This document shows, piece by piece, positions 8,966 through 17,650 of a DNA stretch of 64,000 nt. Numbering within the stretch: the stretch's first letter is position 1; every line of letters starts with the position of its first letter. A program made the position numbers and the translations under genes. Origin of the DNA: Giardia muris (taxonomy: Eukaryota > Fornicata > Diplomonadida > Hexamitidae). The notes under the pieces are model-generated. The model had not been told where the DNA came from and did no database searches. It saw only the letters and a program-made list of their open reading frames with translations. The DNA lies in assembly GCA_006247105.1 (NCBI GenBank), contig CM016928.1, positions 496,001 to 560,000 of the forward strand, read 5' to 3'.

Positions 8966-10054
8966 ATGAGATTTGAGAACTGGAGGCCTTCCACGGCCAT
9001 ACGCCCCTCCGCCTCCCCTCCCCTAGCGCCAGCGCACTCTCGCCCGCAGACGGCGGCAGTTTCCGGCCCGGTCCAGCGGCGTCCGCGGACCACCCTGGCG
9101 CTTTACACGTACAGGCGCCAGGATGTCCCACCAGAGCAGGCCACGTCCCGTCGAACGCCCAGACGGCCAGTGGACCTTCCATACTATATAGATCCTGGTA
9201 TAGATTTCGATACTGACAAACCCATCGATATCCTAGTCACCTCGTTTTCGGAGTCTGCCTTGGAGGCGGCTTCTAATCCCATGTGCGTCGTCAGGACCAT
9301 CGACGGAGGCTCCATGCCGGCTCCCCCATTATCCAGAGGCTTCATGCCCCTCCAACTGAGTGCTAGTCGTAAGCACCGAGTGCCTCAAGTGACCCCCAGA
9401 GATGGCGGATTCAGTCTTCCCTCGGCGAAGGAACCACACAGAAATAGTCTATTCCGGGTAGAGCGTAGACTTACGTCAACGGGGAGCCAGAGTCCAGCTC
9501 CCCCAAAGCCTGATGCTTCCGGAACGATGTTTGGTGCATGTATGATCCAAAGTGGAGGTTACTTTAGCCCAAGAGTACACGAGAGATCTCCGATGCGGGA
9601 ACGGCGAACGAAGCTATGGACTAGCCCGGCTCCACGACAGGCAGGGGTGCAGCCACGTATGCAACCGCGCCAGACTGGCAATATGCGAGGAGTGACTCGG
9701 CCTGCAAAGACCGCCGGTCCTAGGCCCGCCAATCCGAGTGGGCGAAAGAAAGCTGAGGATTATCTCGAGATCCGGGAGCTCATAGACGAATTTGAGTGCG
9801 AGAGTACGACGCTCAGCGAGTATCCCAGCCCCAGGAGCAGTACAGCCTCTGCAGGGCCGAAATCTGCAGGGCGAGGTACAAGCTCCAAGGAGCGGCCGAC
9901 TTCCACCCACTCTCGGGTGCGAGCCCAGAGTGCAACCATCATGAATCGGGCACTTGTTGACGAGTACATCTCGACGCTGACGTTCCGTCCCGTTTCTAGT
10001 GCGCGCGGACGACTGGTCGCCGGCATGCCCGGACTCTCCAGTCGGGGCGCATGA
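8966..10054 (+). CDS. Hypothetical basic, low-complexity protein
   Basis: The 362-residue protein starts at an ATG preceded by ataaa, just after the kinase stop. The open frame continues upstream inside the kinase gene, but that part is probably not translated. The sequence is rich in Ser, Pro and Arg and looks disordered, with a short acidic helix around the motif YLEIRELIDEFECE. No catalytic motif or membrane segment is visible. I do not recognise a family. A cytoskeletal accessory role would only be a guess. The stop is 4 bp from the stop of the convergent GLUG-repeat gene. Confidence 0.7.
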   Translation: MRFENWRPSTAIRPSASPPLAPAHSRPQTAAVSGPVQRRPRTTLALYTYRRQDVPPEQATSRRTPRRPVDLPYYIDPGIDFDTDKPIDILVTSFSESALEAASNPMCVVRTIDGGSMPAPPLSRGFMPLQLSASRKHRVPQVTPRDGGFSLPSAKEPHRNSLFRVERRLTSTGSQSPAPPKPDASGTMFGACMIQSGGYFSPRVHERSPMRERRTKLWTSPAPRQAGVQPRMQPRQTGNMRGVTRPAKTAGPRPANPSGRKKAEDYLEIRELIDEFECESTTLSEYPSPRSSTASAGPKSAGRGTSSKERPTSTHSRVRAQSATIMNRALVDEYISTLTFRPVSSARGRLVAGMPGLSSRGA

Positions 10055-10058
10055 GCGT

Positions 10059-13000
10059 TTACATGAAGGAGCTGTCATTGACCGACATCAACTGCTGGGT
10101 GTCGATCTTGCTCCTGGATATCGTCAGATGGGACATGGAACCGTTGAGGGTTGAGATGCGTGACATCCGACCTTTCTGACAGGAAAATTTCAAGATACCG
10201 AAGAACGCCAAGCCGGCAAGGACCGCCCCGACGAGCGTAAGAAGAGAGATTATCAAGACAGCGACCGCGGCGCCCGTTGCCGGCGTAAGGTTCTTGGAGA
10301 GCATCCTATGGGGGACACGGTTCCAGTTCGCGTGACGCATGACGCAAACGTTCTCGTAAGTGTAGAAGGTAGAGTTGCACTCACAAACGGGCATTCCATT
10401 CCATAGTGTGCACTGGCCAGCAGGGTCATTGGTGTCCGACCCTCCACAAGGGGTTTTGCTCGGAGACATACAGACAGCCGTCCTACAATCCTGCCCCACA
10501 TATCCGAGCGGACAATCGACGCATATTCCATCTCGACGGCAAGTACCACCGTTGCAGCCGTCAGTTCCACTACTTCCGCCACACTGTTGGCAGGTGAAAT
10601 CGGCCCCGTTCTTTCCAGGACTACAGGTGATAGGGCTCCAGGGGAGGGCTGGAGGATTCTCATAGTAGCACAACCCGGTGCAGGTATTGTTGGTCACATT
10701 CTTGAGCATCGGGAAGCCACCCGTCTTGTTGGGGTTTAACCAGAGCCCGGGCCGACGCGTGGCCGAGGAGTAAGTCCAGCATCTGTACGCCTTCTTGCAG
10801 ACGTTGGAGCTGGAGTAGTTCAGCACGGAATGGGTGAGGAGGCCGTTGAGGACGTTGGTACTAGATCCGGAGGCCGTTGCATCTTCTATCCCCTTCGGGT
10901 TAGGAGGTTGTATGAGGACGGGGAGCCTACTGCTGTTGAGCAGGTAGTAGAAGGAGTTGCCGCTCGAGCTCGAATCATAGACGTACCCGGACCAATCGAG
11001 GCTATTGAGGCTATTGACACCGTTGGTGAGCTTATAATTGTTGGGGTTTGTGATGGTCGAATAGTCGCCGTAGTGTACGGGAGTGTCGGCCCCTCGTGTT
11101 GTTGGGATCGTTGTCGCCTGTCGCGCAATATTTGAACCGCAGTTGGTACATAGGACGTTTTCTGTGCCCATGTCGCTGTTGGAATCAAACACCTTGCCGA
11201 AGAAATCAATGGGTTTCGATCCTACCTCCTTTGAGAAGGAGGCAATCGTGTATGTGTAGCTCGATGTCGCCCCTTGACCGAGGAAGCCGATGAAGGCGCC
11301 GACACGCGCAGTGGATGCATCTAGAGTGGCATCCAACGTGAAGTTCCCATGGGAGTAGGATGCAATGATATCACTGCCGGAGGTAAAACCTACGAACCCA
11401 CCAAGACTGACTTCAGTGCCTGTACTGGCTGACGTGGCAACGGTGAAATTCCCATTGGCCCAAGAGCCAGTGATGTTAGAGTTGGACTTCAGGTCTCCGG
11501 CAAAGGCGCCAAGACGGGTGGTGGACGTTCCAGGAGTGACACTCGAGAACTTCGTCATTGCAAAAGACCCAGTGACCATGTTATACCTATCAGCTGTCCC
11601 CACCGCTCCGCCGTAGTACAAATTCTTCACCTTTCCGGAAAGACTTATGTTATCCATCGACGCATAGCTGTTGTAGATCGAAGAAAAGTCGATCATTTCC
11701 CCTGCAATCCCCCCGACGTAGAGCTTCGTGACATTTCCCGCAACCGTCACCGTTTCTAGCTTCGCAAACGACGAGTCGACGCAGGACGTGTTCATCCTTG
11801 CCACCACACCCCCATACCTGAGAGAGGAATGATTGCAATTAAAGCTTGTAGTGTTGATGGCAGCATAGGACTGGACGAACCTGGCGAGGTGTGAGTAGCC
11901 GGCCAGGCCCCCGATCATAAGATCTCCAGTCTGTTTCGAGACTGAAGAGTCAGCTCTGACACTCAAGACGTTGATGACGCAGCCACAAGTGCGAAGTTCG
12001 CCGCCCTCGTCATTGTCCGCACGCGTACGGGCATCCCCCGTGCTCGCGGTATCGAAGTGGCCGACGACACCACCCACGGCCGTGGTTCCCGCCGATATGA
12101 CATCCAAAGTCCCAATACGAACGGAACATGAGGCGACCTCGGAATAGGCTCCCGCGCTCGAACGCTTAAGTCCACCAATCAGTCCTCCCACCCGGAAAGT
12201 GCCCGAAGAAGCCGCTCCACCCAGTGAGGCGACAAAGATGCTTTCCGAAACTGTGGATGAGTCCAAAATGCGGCCTCCAGTGTTCAGCCCGATAAGCCCT
12301 CCGACATTAGCGTTGACAACGTTGTCCACCTCTATATTGATCGAGCTCTCACACTGTGAGATGTCGGAGTGGAGCATGTACGCGGCCAGGCCACCAACGT
12401 AGCAGGTACGAGTATCCCCACAACGGAGATACCCGAGACTTCGGGTCCGTGCACCCTTCGTGAGACGCGTATCGAGATAAGTGGAAACAAGCTGTCCGAC
12501 GAAGCCTCCAATGTAGCACGTCCCCTGTAGGGTCGTCGAGTTATTCCCCTTGCACTCAACTTCTACCCATGCGCTGTCCACGTAATCGAATTGAGAACCC
12601 TCCCCGGCAAGACCACCGAGGTACACCTCAGCGTTACTAGCGCCATGGGTAACGGATAGAGTGCTACCCTCAGAGACGGCCGTGGAAAAGATCCGCGACG
12701 CCTTGACGCTTCCGACAAGCCCACCGCAAATAATTCGACGAGCGGCGGGTGCAGACACCTGCAGCACAGAGATATCCGACGTCCGCACCGAGCTGATCCG
12801 CTGAGACCCACTGACGGCACCGAAGAGTGAGCCTACTGCAATGTAGCTGTTGTAGTCCGGAAAGTCGAAGTTAAGGGTGGAGGAGGATAGGACGTTTGCC
12901 ATCGGATGTCCTTCGAGTAGAAGGTTCCCAACGAGACCACCGTAGTACTTCCATGACTTACTGGAGGTCTGGGCATTGGTGGTTGTGACGGTCGTCTCGG

Positions 13001-13394
13001 TCAGGAGCTGAATGTGATAGAAGAACGGATCTATGGCCTCACCTGCTAGGAGGCCGAAGTGAGTGATACCTCCTCCTAACGATAGCGAGGAAGGACCAAT
13101 CACGGTAAGGTTAAAGACTTGGCCTGAGTAGATGGTCGAGAAGAATCCAAGTCTACTCCCCTCTGCCCTACTGTTGAAACTCCGGATCACAAGGGTCTTC
13201 CCGTTCCCATTAAGGCTACCGGAGAACTCCTTGATTGGGGTATGATCGTCGACAGTGATATCTGCAGAGAGTTGGAAATCGCAGCAAGGACACTTGGCGA
13301 TCTCCTCGACGTCCTCTGCCGACGTAAGACTGATGATCTCGGGCTGCGGGTAGCAGGAACCCAGCAGGAGCCCCAGGACGGCGAGGACCAGCAT
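10059..13394 (-). CDS. GLUG-repeat type I membrane surface protein with EGF-like region
   Basis: The 1111-residue protein has a signal peptide (residues 1-16, LVLAVLGLLLGSC). About 15 degenerate GLUG units follow between residues 150 and 760, for example GGLAGYSHLARFVQSYA, GGIAGEMIDFSSIYNSYA and GAFAGDLKSNSNITGSWA. These should stack as a beta-helix. Around residues 930-1035 is a cysteine-rich EGF-like region (CNGGTCRRDGICVDCPLGY). A transmembrane helix lies near 1048-1072, followed by a short Ser-rich cytoplasmic tail. Many N-x-S/T sites fit an extracellular domain. GLUG repeats are best known from bacterial surface proteins. The likely role is as a host-, mucus- or cyst-facing surface protein (inference). 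The start follows aaaaattaagct. Confidence 0.85.
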   Translation of the reverse strand: MLVLAVLGLLLGSCYPQPEIISLTSAEDVEEIAKCPCCDFQLSADITVDDHTPIKEFSGSLNGNGKTLVIRSFNSRAEGSRLGFFSTIYSGQVFNLTVIGPSSLSLGGGITHFGLLAGEAIDPFFYHIQLLTETTVTTTNAQTSSKSWKYYGGLVGNLLLEGHPMANVLSSSTLNFDFPDYNSYIAVGSLFGAVSGSQRISSVRTSDISVLQVSAPAARRIICGGLVGSVKASRIFSTAVSEGSTLSVTHGASNAEVYLGGLAGEGSQFDYVDSAWVEVECKGNNSTTLQGTCYIGGFVGQLVSTYLDTRLTKGARTRSLGYLRCGDTRTCYVGGLAAYMLHSDISQCESSINIEVDNVVNANVGGLIGLNTGGRILDSSTVSESIFVASLGGAASSGTFRVGGLIGGLKRSSAGAYSEVASCSVRIGTLDVISAGTTAVGGVVGHFDTASTGDARTRADNDEGGELRTCGCVINVLSVRADSSVSKQTGDLMIGGLAGYSHLARFVQSYAAINTTSFNCNHSSLRYGGVVARMNTSCVDSSFAKLETVTVAGNVTKLYVGGIAGEMIDFSSIYNSYASMDNISLSGKVKNLYYGGAVGTADRYNMVTGSFAMTKFSSVTPGTSTTRLGAFAGDLKSNSNITGSWANGNFTVATSASTGTEVSLGGFVGFTSGSDIIASYSHGNFTLDATLDASTARVGAFIGFLGQGATSSYTYTIASFSKEVGSKPIDFFGKVFDSNSDMGTENVLCTNCGSNIARQATTIPTTRGADTPVHYGDYSTITNPNNYKLTNGVNSLNSLDWSGYVYDSSSSGNSFYYLLNSSRLPVLIQPPNPKGIEDATASGSSTNVLNGLLTHSVLNYSSSNVCKKAYRCWTYSSATRRPGLWLNPNKTGGFPMLKNVTNNTCTGLCYYENPPALPWSPITCSPGKNGADFTCQQCGGSSGTDGCNGGTCRRDGICVDCPLGYVGQDCRTAVCMSPSKTPCGGSDTNDPAGQCTLWNGMPVCECNSTFYTYENVCVMRHANWNRVPHRMLSKNLTPATGAAVAVLIISLLTLVGAVLAGLAFFGILKFSCQKGRMSRISTLNGSMSHLTISRSKIDTQQLMSVNDSSFM

Positions 13395-13662
13395 AGCTTA
13401 ATTTTTCTACTGGCCGGATATAGGCTGTCTTAATCAATTCTGAATCCTATGGCCTTGGGGATGAGCTGCAACTGTTGTTTCCAGGGTTTCTCTAGAAATA
13501 TAGTCATGGTACGTTTCTACGCCCGAACACCCCCTCTGATTAAACCAGGCGTATCTGGTCAGCTAGTTTGGCTGGAAGTCACATTCTCCTTCAGCGGGTA
13601 CAGGCCCGAACGGAGACCGCGGTATCTGAGAGATCTCCAAATGCTGGGACTGCAAAAATTCG
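13395..13662. promoter_or_regulatory. Divergent intergenic region, GLUG-repeat gene / Hint-LAGLIDADG gene
   Basis: The 268 bp between two divergent ATGs is long for this genome. AT-rich initiators abut each ATG (agctaattttt on the left, gcaaaaattcg on the right). I see no tRNA, conserved element or convincing extra ORF. Confidence 0.4.
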
Positions 13663-14982
13663 ATGCCGAGAGGTTTCGTCAAGGGGACGAACGTCCGCAC
13701 TTACGTGGGCGAGCTGAAACCTGTCGAGGGCGTCGTGCAAGGAGACGTCCTCATGGGGGACGACGGGAATACCCGTACCGTCCGCGCAGCCCGCCACGGC
13801 CCGAGTCGGGTTTATACCGTCACGTATTCGTCATACCTTGACGTCAAGAACGACCGCTCGTTCACGTGTGGGGACGACACGGTCCTCGTCCTTGTCCCCG
13901 ACGGGAATCGGGAGCATAACCGCGTGATTAGTGCCACCCCAGATAACCAATACCCCGTCGAGTTTGTTGAGCCGATCGTCGACGGGGCGGGGGTGATCAC
14001 GGGCGTTGAGTACCGCCGAAAGGTCTTCGGGCAGGCGGAAGAGGCCCTCAGCTACGTCGACAAGAGCCTCCCCAACTTCCTCTATGAGGTCTCCATCTCC
14101 CGCTTCCTCCAGTACGACGTGAAAACCCAGGGGATGTTCAAGCTCGTTAGGCCCCTTCTCCCGATCAGGTTTGTGGACGCGGTGACGGCGATCCAGAACG
14201 ACACGAAGGCGGAGGTTGACGTTCTTAAAACCTTCGAGGTCCGTTCAACGGATATGCCTTGGCTCTGCGGGCTGTACCTCGTGACGGGCGTTGGGGTCGA
14301 TGAGAAGACCTTCCGGTTCCATCTGAAGGAGCTTCATACGAACGTCCTCATTGAGGTGAAGCGCATCTTCGAGTGTCTTGGCTCCTATTACAAATTGGAG
14401 ATCGACGAGGCCACGGGGAACTACTCTGTGACGTTCCTTGGGACGGACAGCCGTACGGACTACTTCAAGAAGTTCATGACGAGCTTCGGGCTCTACGACG
14501 CCGGAAGCCGCAGATACACGAAGGACCGCCTATCCAAGGCCGTCTACCTAGAAAGTTTCAGTCGCATCCGCGGGCCCTTCCTGGCGGGCATTCTTGACGG
14601 AAGCTCCGGGTATGGGCTCTCTGATATTAACCATGGCCTCGAGTGTTATGTCCGAGGGATTACTCACCCGAGTACCCGGGCGACGATCGCAGATCTGGCG
14701 CGTTCCTGCTCTCTTAGTGCAGTTATTGATGAGCAGGATGGATCAATCACCCTGGCCGGTGGGATGCTCTTCCGTGTTCCTTGCGTCGCGACGATTCCAA
14801 AGGACTTCCCTGGACTCGTCTCTTTGACATCATACCCGAACCCAGATGGGACCTCGGTTCTTTTAGGTATGCCAATGCCGTTCACGATCCGCGAGAAAGG
14901 AACTGAGGAGTGCTATAGTTTCGAGCTGCAAGAGCAGAACAAACGTTGTCTCCTTGAGGAATACACGGTTGTTAACGTCTGA
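13663..14982 (+). CDS. Free-standing Hint / LAGLIDADG protein of the VMA1-intein / HO endonuclease family
   Basis: All 439 residues align by eye with the yeast VMA1 intein and HO endonuclease. GFVKGTNV matches the intein N-terminus CFAKGTNV. Then come VLMGDDGNTRTV (block A/B region), FTCGDDTVLVLVP, WLCGLYLVTGVG (first LAGLIDADG helix), FLAGILDGSSGY (second, residues 306-317), HPSTRATIADLARS, and YSFELQEQN near the end. No extein flanks it: a stop lies 12 codons upstream of the ATG, and the protein ends six residues after EEYT. Splicing residues are changed (Cys1 to Gly, block B His to Thr, penultimate His to Val, next residue Val). The acidic metal ligands of both LAGLIDADG helices also appear lost. 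The ORF is nevertheless intact, so it may be domesticated for DNA binding or another task. Confidence 0.85.
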   Translation: MPRGFVKGTNVRTYVGELKPVEGVVQGDVLMGDDGNTRTVRAARHGPSRVYTVTYSSYLDVKNDRSFTCGDDTVLVLVPDGNREHNRVISATPDNQYPVEFVEPIVDGAGVITGVEYRRKVFGQAEEALSYVDKSLPNFLYEVSISRFLQYDVKTQGMFKLVRPLLPIRFVDAVTAIQNDTKAEVDVLKTFEVRSTDMPWLCGLYLVTGVGVDEKTFRFHLKELHTNVLIEVKRIFECLGSYYKLEIDEATGNYSVTFLGTDSRTDYFKKFMTSFGLYDAGSRRYTKDRLSKAVYLESFSRIRGPFLAGILDGSSGYGLSDINHGLECYVRGITHPSTRATIADLARSCSLSAVIDEQDGSITLAGGMLFRVPCVATIPKDFPGLVSLTSYPNPDGTSVLLGMPMPFTIREKGTEECYSFELQEQNKRCLLEEYTVVNV

Positions 14983-15000
14983 CCCAAAATGTACGCCAGA

Positions 15001-15007
15001 AGTAAAA
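15001..15007 (+). terminator. Polyadenylation signal of the Hint/LAGLIDADG gene
   Basis: AGTAAAA lies 18 bp past the TGA stop, fitting AGTRAA. It sits in the 36-bp gap before the stop of the convergent coiled-coil gene. Confidence 0.45.
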
Positions 15008-15018
15008 GCTTCGTTCAC

Positions 15019-16689
15019 CTAGCAACAAAGAAGGTCGTCCGTGGACAGCTTCCCCTCGTCTATCGCTCTCGTCTGTGCAACTGATGCAGACAAAACGAGC
15101 GGGTCGACAGAGGCGGCCGAGTTGAGCGTGGAAACCGGTGCAACATAGGGCGGCGTTGCAGGAGGCTTCTGGCTCATGCTCTTGACAAGCTTCGCGCTCG
15201 CAACAGGCTCTCGAACCTTCTTCAGAGGAATGTACTTCCCAGCCTCGGCGACCTCCTCCTTCGAGAGATGCATCATGTTCTGAGGCTTCTCAACTGCCTC
15301 GCAGCGGTCGCACTCGACCAGATGCTCGACCACACGAGGACGCTCGTTTAGTCGCTCGGTCGCCCGCGCAATGAGTCCGCTGAGTTCCTGGTTGATGCGG
15401 CGTGCCTCAGCATCCTCCTCATACATACGGCGGAGTGAATCGCGCGCGCGAGCCTGTTCGGCCGCTTGAGCCTGGCGCTCCGCACGCTCGAGATCCTGGG
15501 CACGGGAAAGGGCAGCACGCTCGTTGGCCACTCGATTTGCACGCTCCTCCGCGCCGGCACGCTTCTGAGCTTCGATCTCCTCGAGAACCTCCCGGGCATT
15601 CCGTCGGTTGAGTTCTCGTTGCTCTTGCGCATCTCGAGCAGCTTTCTCCCGCAGCTCTGTAGCCTGCTGACGGAGGCGTGCGTTCTCAGCCTCCTGCTCT
15701 TCTCGAAGGCGCTCGCGTTCCTCTTCCTTGATACGGTTGTGCTCGCGCACATGCTCGTTGAGCTCTTCTATACGGCGACGACGTGCTGCAGCATCCTCTT
15801 CCGGTCGCCCAACGATCCCGACACCAGTTTCAAGCATGCGGCGTTCCTCCTCACGTTGCTGTTGGGCCTGTTCCTGACGGCGGCGGCATTCTGCTTCACG
15901 CTCTCGGGCATTCTCCGCAGCCTGCTCACGAATACGTCGCTGTTCCTCCGCATACCGACGCTGGTCCTCGCGGCGCATCTCATCCTGAGCCTCACGAACA
16001 CGTGCTTGCTCTTCGGCCGCTAACCGAGCACGCTCATCCCGTGCCTGCTGGGCATTCTTATAAGCATCCTGTGCATCCTGTCGTTCACGTGCACGCTTCA
16101 GCTGGGCAAGTTTGGCATCAATTTCAGCGAGTCGCTTCGCGTCTGCAAGCTGCTGGGCGGCATTCTGCTTCTCCTTTTCGCGTTCCATCTTCTCGAGGAG
16201 TGCCCGCTTTGCGGCATTGAGCTCATTGATGCAGCTGGGGCACCATGCATCCTTGCAGTGATCTACAACGCTCTCGACGGCGGGGGCTGTACTAACTGCA
16301 CCGCGACTTGCCTCTGCATCGCGCATCGCCGCCAGGAGTGCCTTCTTGTCCTCAAGCGACATGGTAGCCAACTGGGCACTCGTCACGTAGGGTGCCTGAG
16401 CGGGAGATTGGCCTTTAAGCGTGGAGGGTTGTGCATCGGACTGGGTCTGGGACGCACCCAGGTTTGAGGACAAGCTTAGCGCGAGGTCAGCCGTCTGGCT
16501 TGGCGGGCGTGAGCCCGTGGCCGAGGAGGAGGCTATGCGTCGACTGGGGGGATCCTTGCGTGCCGCGGGCGCGGCGGGAGCCTTCTGCAGAGGCGCGAAG
16601 ACCTTGGCTGTGCTGGTGCGCGTAATCGGGTGGATCGGGGTTGCTGGGACGCTGACACCAAGCGAGGCGAGGATGTTGAAATCTCCCAT
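15019..16689 (-). CDS. Long coiled-coil protein
   Basis: The 556-residue protein is dominated by a charged Arg/Glu/Ala/Gln coiled coil from about residue 160 to 450, with repeats such as RRRQEQAQQQREEERR. The N-terminal 110 residues are Ser/Ala/Pro-rich. Two short cysteine clusters flank the coil (CKDAWCPSC before it, CDRCEA after it) and could bind zinc, but no known finger is complete. Such proteins in Giardia often belong to the cytoskeleton, for instance axonemes, median body or disc (inference). The ATG follows aaaaataaact, a strong initiator. I do not recognise an orthologue. Confidence 0.75.
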   Translation of the reverse strand: MGDFNILASLGVSVPATPIHPITRTSTAKVFAPLQKAPAAPAARKDPPSRRIASSSATGSRPPSQTADLALSLSSNLGASQTQSDAQPSTLKGQSPAQAPYVTSAQLATMSLEDKKALLAAMRDAEASRGAVSTAPAVESVVDHCKDAWCPSCINELNAAKRALLEKMEREKEKQNAAQQLADAKRLAEIDAKLAQLKRARERQDAQDAYKNAQQARDERARLAAEEQARVREAQDEMRREDQRRYAEEQRRIREQAAENAREREAECRRRQEQAQQQREEERRMLETGVGIVGRPEEDAAARRRRIEELNEHVREHNRIKEEERERLREEQEAENARLRQQATELREKAARDAQEQRELNRRNAREVLEEIEAQKRAGAEERANRVANERAALSRAQDLERAERQAQAAEQARARDSLRRMYEEDAEARRINQELSGLIARATERLNERPRVVEHLVECDRCEAVEKPQNMMHLSKEEVAEAGKYIPLKKVREPVASAKLVKSMSQKPPATPPYVAPVSTLNSAASVDPLVLSASVAQTRAIDEGKLSTDDLLCC

Positions 16690-16787
16690 AGTTTATTTTT
16701 CCCGTGTTGGCGGAACTCGGTTTCGGGCGCACTCAGGCGGGTCGAAGCCGTATTACCCGTGGGTGTGGGCCTGCACCCCTTTAAAGA
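16690..16787. promoter_or_regulatory. Divergent promoter, coiled-coil gene / exosome subunit gene
   Basis: The 98-bp gap has AT-rich strings next to each ATG: aaaaataaact on the minus side and cctttaaaga on the plus side. Confidence 0.45.
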
Positions 16788-17522
16788 ATGTCTGCAAATC
16801 CGGTGCGGTCAGACTGGCGGGTGTCTCTTCTCGAGCCACGGATCCCCGAGGTTGAGACGGTGAAGGGGGCACGGGGGACGGTCGTTCTTAAGGTCACGGC
16901 CTCACGTGTCGCAGTGGCGGCGACAGTCCGCGTGACTGGGACCACGGCTAACCCTAACGGGTCCTTCTGTTCGGTTCACATCTCCATCGCACCCCTTCGT
17001 CAGGAACTACAACGGTACATCCCAGAGCTTCGGGCGTCGCTCGAGAGGATGGTCTGTCGTGAAGCCTTACCTGGAGCCAGGGTGACTATAATTCTGAGCC
17101 CTGCCAGCCTTGACGGGGCAGCCTACGGATGGCTCCATGCGGCCGCTACACTGGCACTCCATGTGACCGGGGTGCCACTAAACTACTTCGGCGTGGCCAT
17201 CGTTATTGGGCTAGCACCTTCAGGGTGTGTTATTGTGGACCCGTCAACTGAGGAGGAGAAGGAGGGAGCCCTCATCATGGTTGAGGCCCGAGTCCCATCG
17301 TTGGTATTCAGACTGCCAGACCCTAAGGCAAGTGGAGGCTCGAGAGGGGTTGAAGTGCAAGGGAATCGTACTATCACTAGGGAGAGCGTGATCCGAATAA
17401 GTAGTATGGGGGTCATCCGGTTCGAGTATATTGAGACTGTACTTCAAACGTCCATTCAAGCTCTCAACGAGTGGGCCGAACAGCTCTTGAACGGCCTATT
17501 CGAGCGCAAGCGGAGCACATGA
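16788..17522 (+). CDS. Exosome RNase PH-domain subunit (RRP41/RRP46-like)
   Basis: The 244-residue protein fits the RNase PH fold of exosome ring subunits. The best anchors are ASLERMVCREALPGARVTI, the helix-strand GWLHAAATLALHVTGVPL, and VDPSTEEEKEGALIM (RRP46 family form LDPTxxEEKxA). These subunits form the six-membered ring that channels RNA to RRP6 or DIS3 and are usually catalytically dead in eukaryotes. The phosphate-binding arginines of bacterial RNase PH are not obvious. It is closest by eye to RRP46, but RRP41, RRP42 or MTR3 cannot be excluded. The start ATG follows cctttaaaga. Confidence 0.75.
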   Translation: MSANPVRSDWRVSLLEPRIPEVETVKGARGTVVLKVTASRVAVAATVRVTGTTANPNGSFCSVHISIAPLRQELQRYIPELRASLERMVCREALPGARVTIILSPASLDGAAYGWLHAAATLALHVTGVPLNYFGVAIVIGLAPSGCVIVDPSTEEEKEGALIMVEARVPSLVFRLPDPKASGGSRGVEVQGNRTITRESVIRISSMGVIRFEYIETVLQTSIQALNEWAEQLLNGLFERKRST

Positions 17523-17650
17523 AACAGGACCGGCAGTAGGTCTAGAGTATGAAGTTATGGCGGTAACACGCAGGAGGGAGGGAGGATAAATGGTTCATGT
17601 CAAATAAATCCCCGAGAAAGAGGTATGAGAGTATGTCCTCAGAAGCGGTC

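Noticed and set aside
13449..13841. ORF of 130 codons before the Hint gene
   Set aside because: Different frame from the Hint protein, basic and featureless; not an N-terminal extein.
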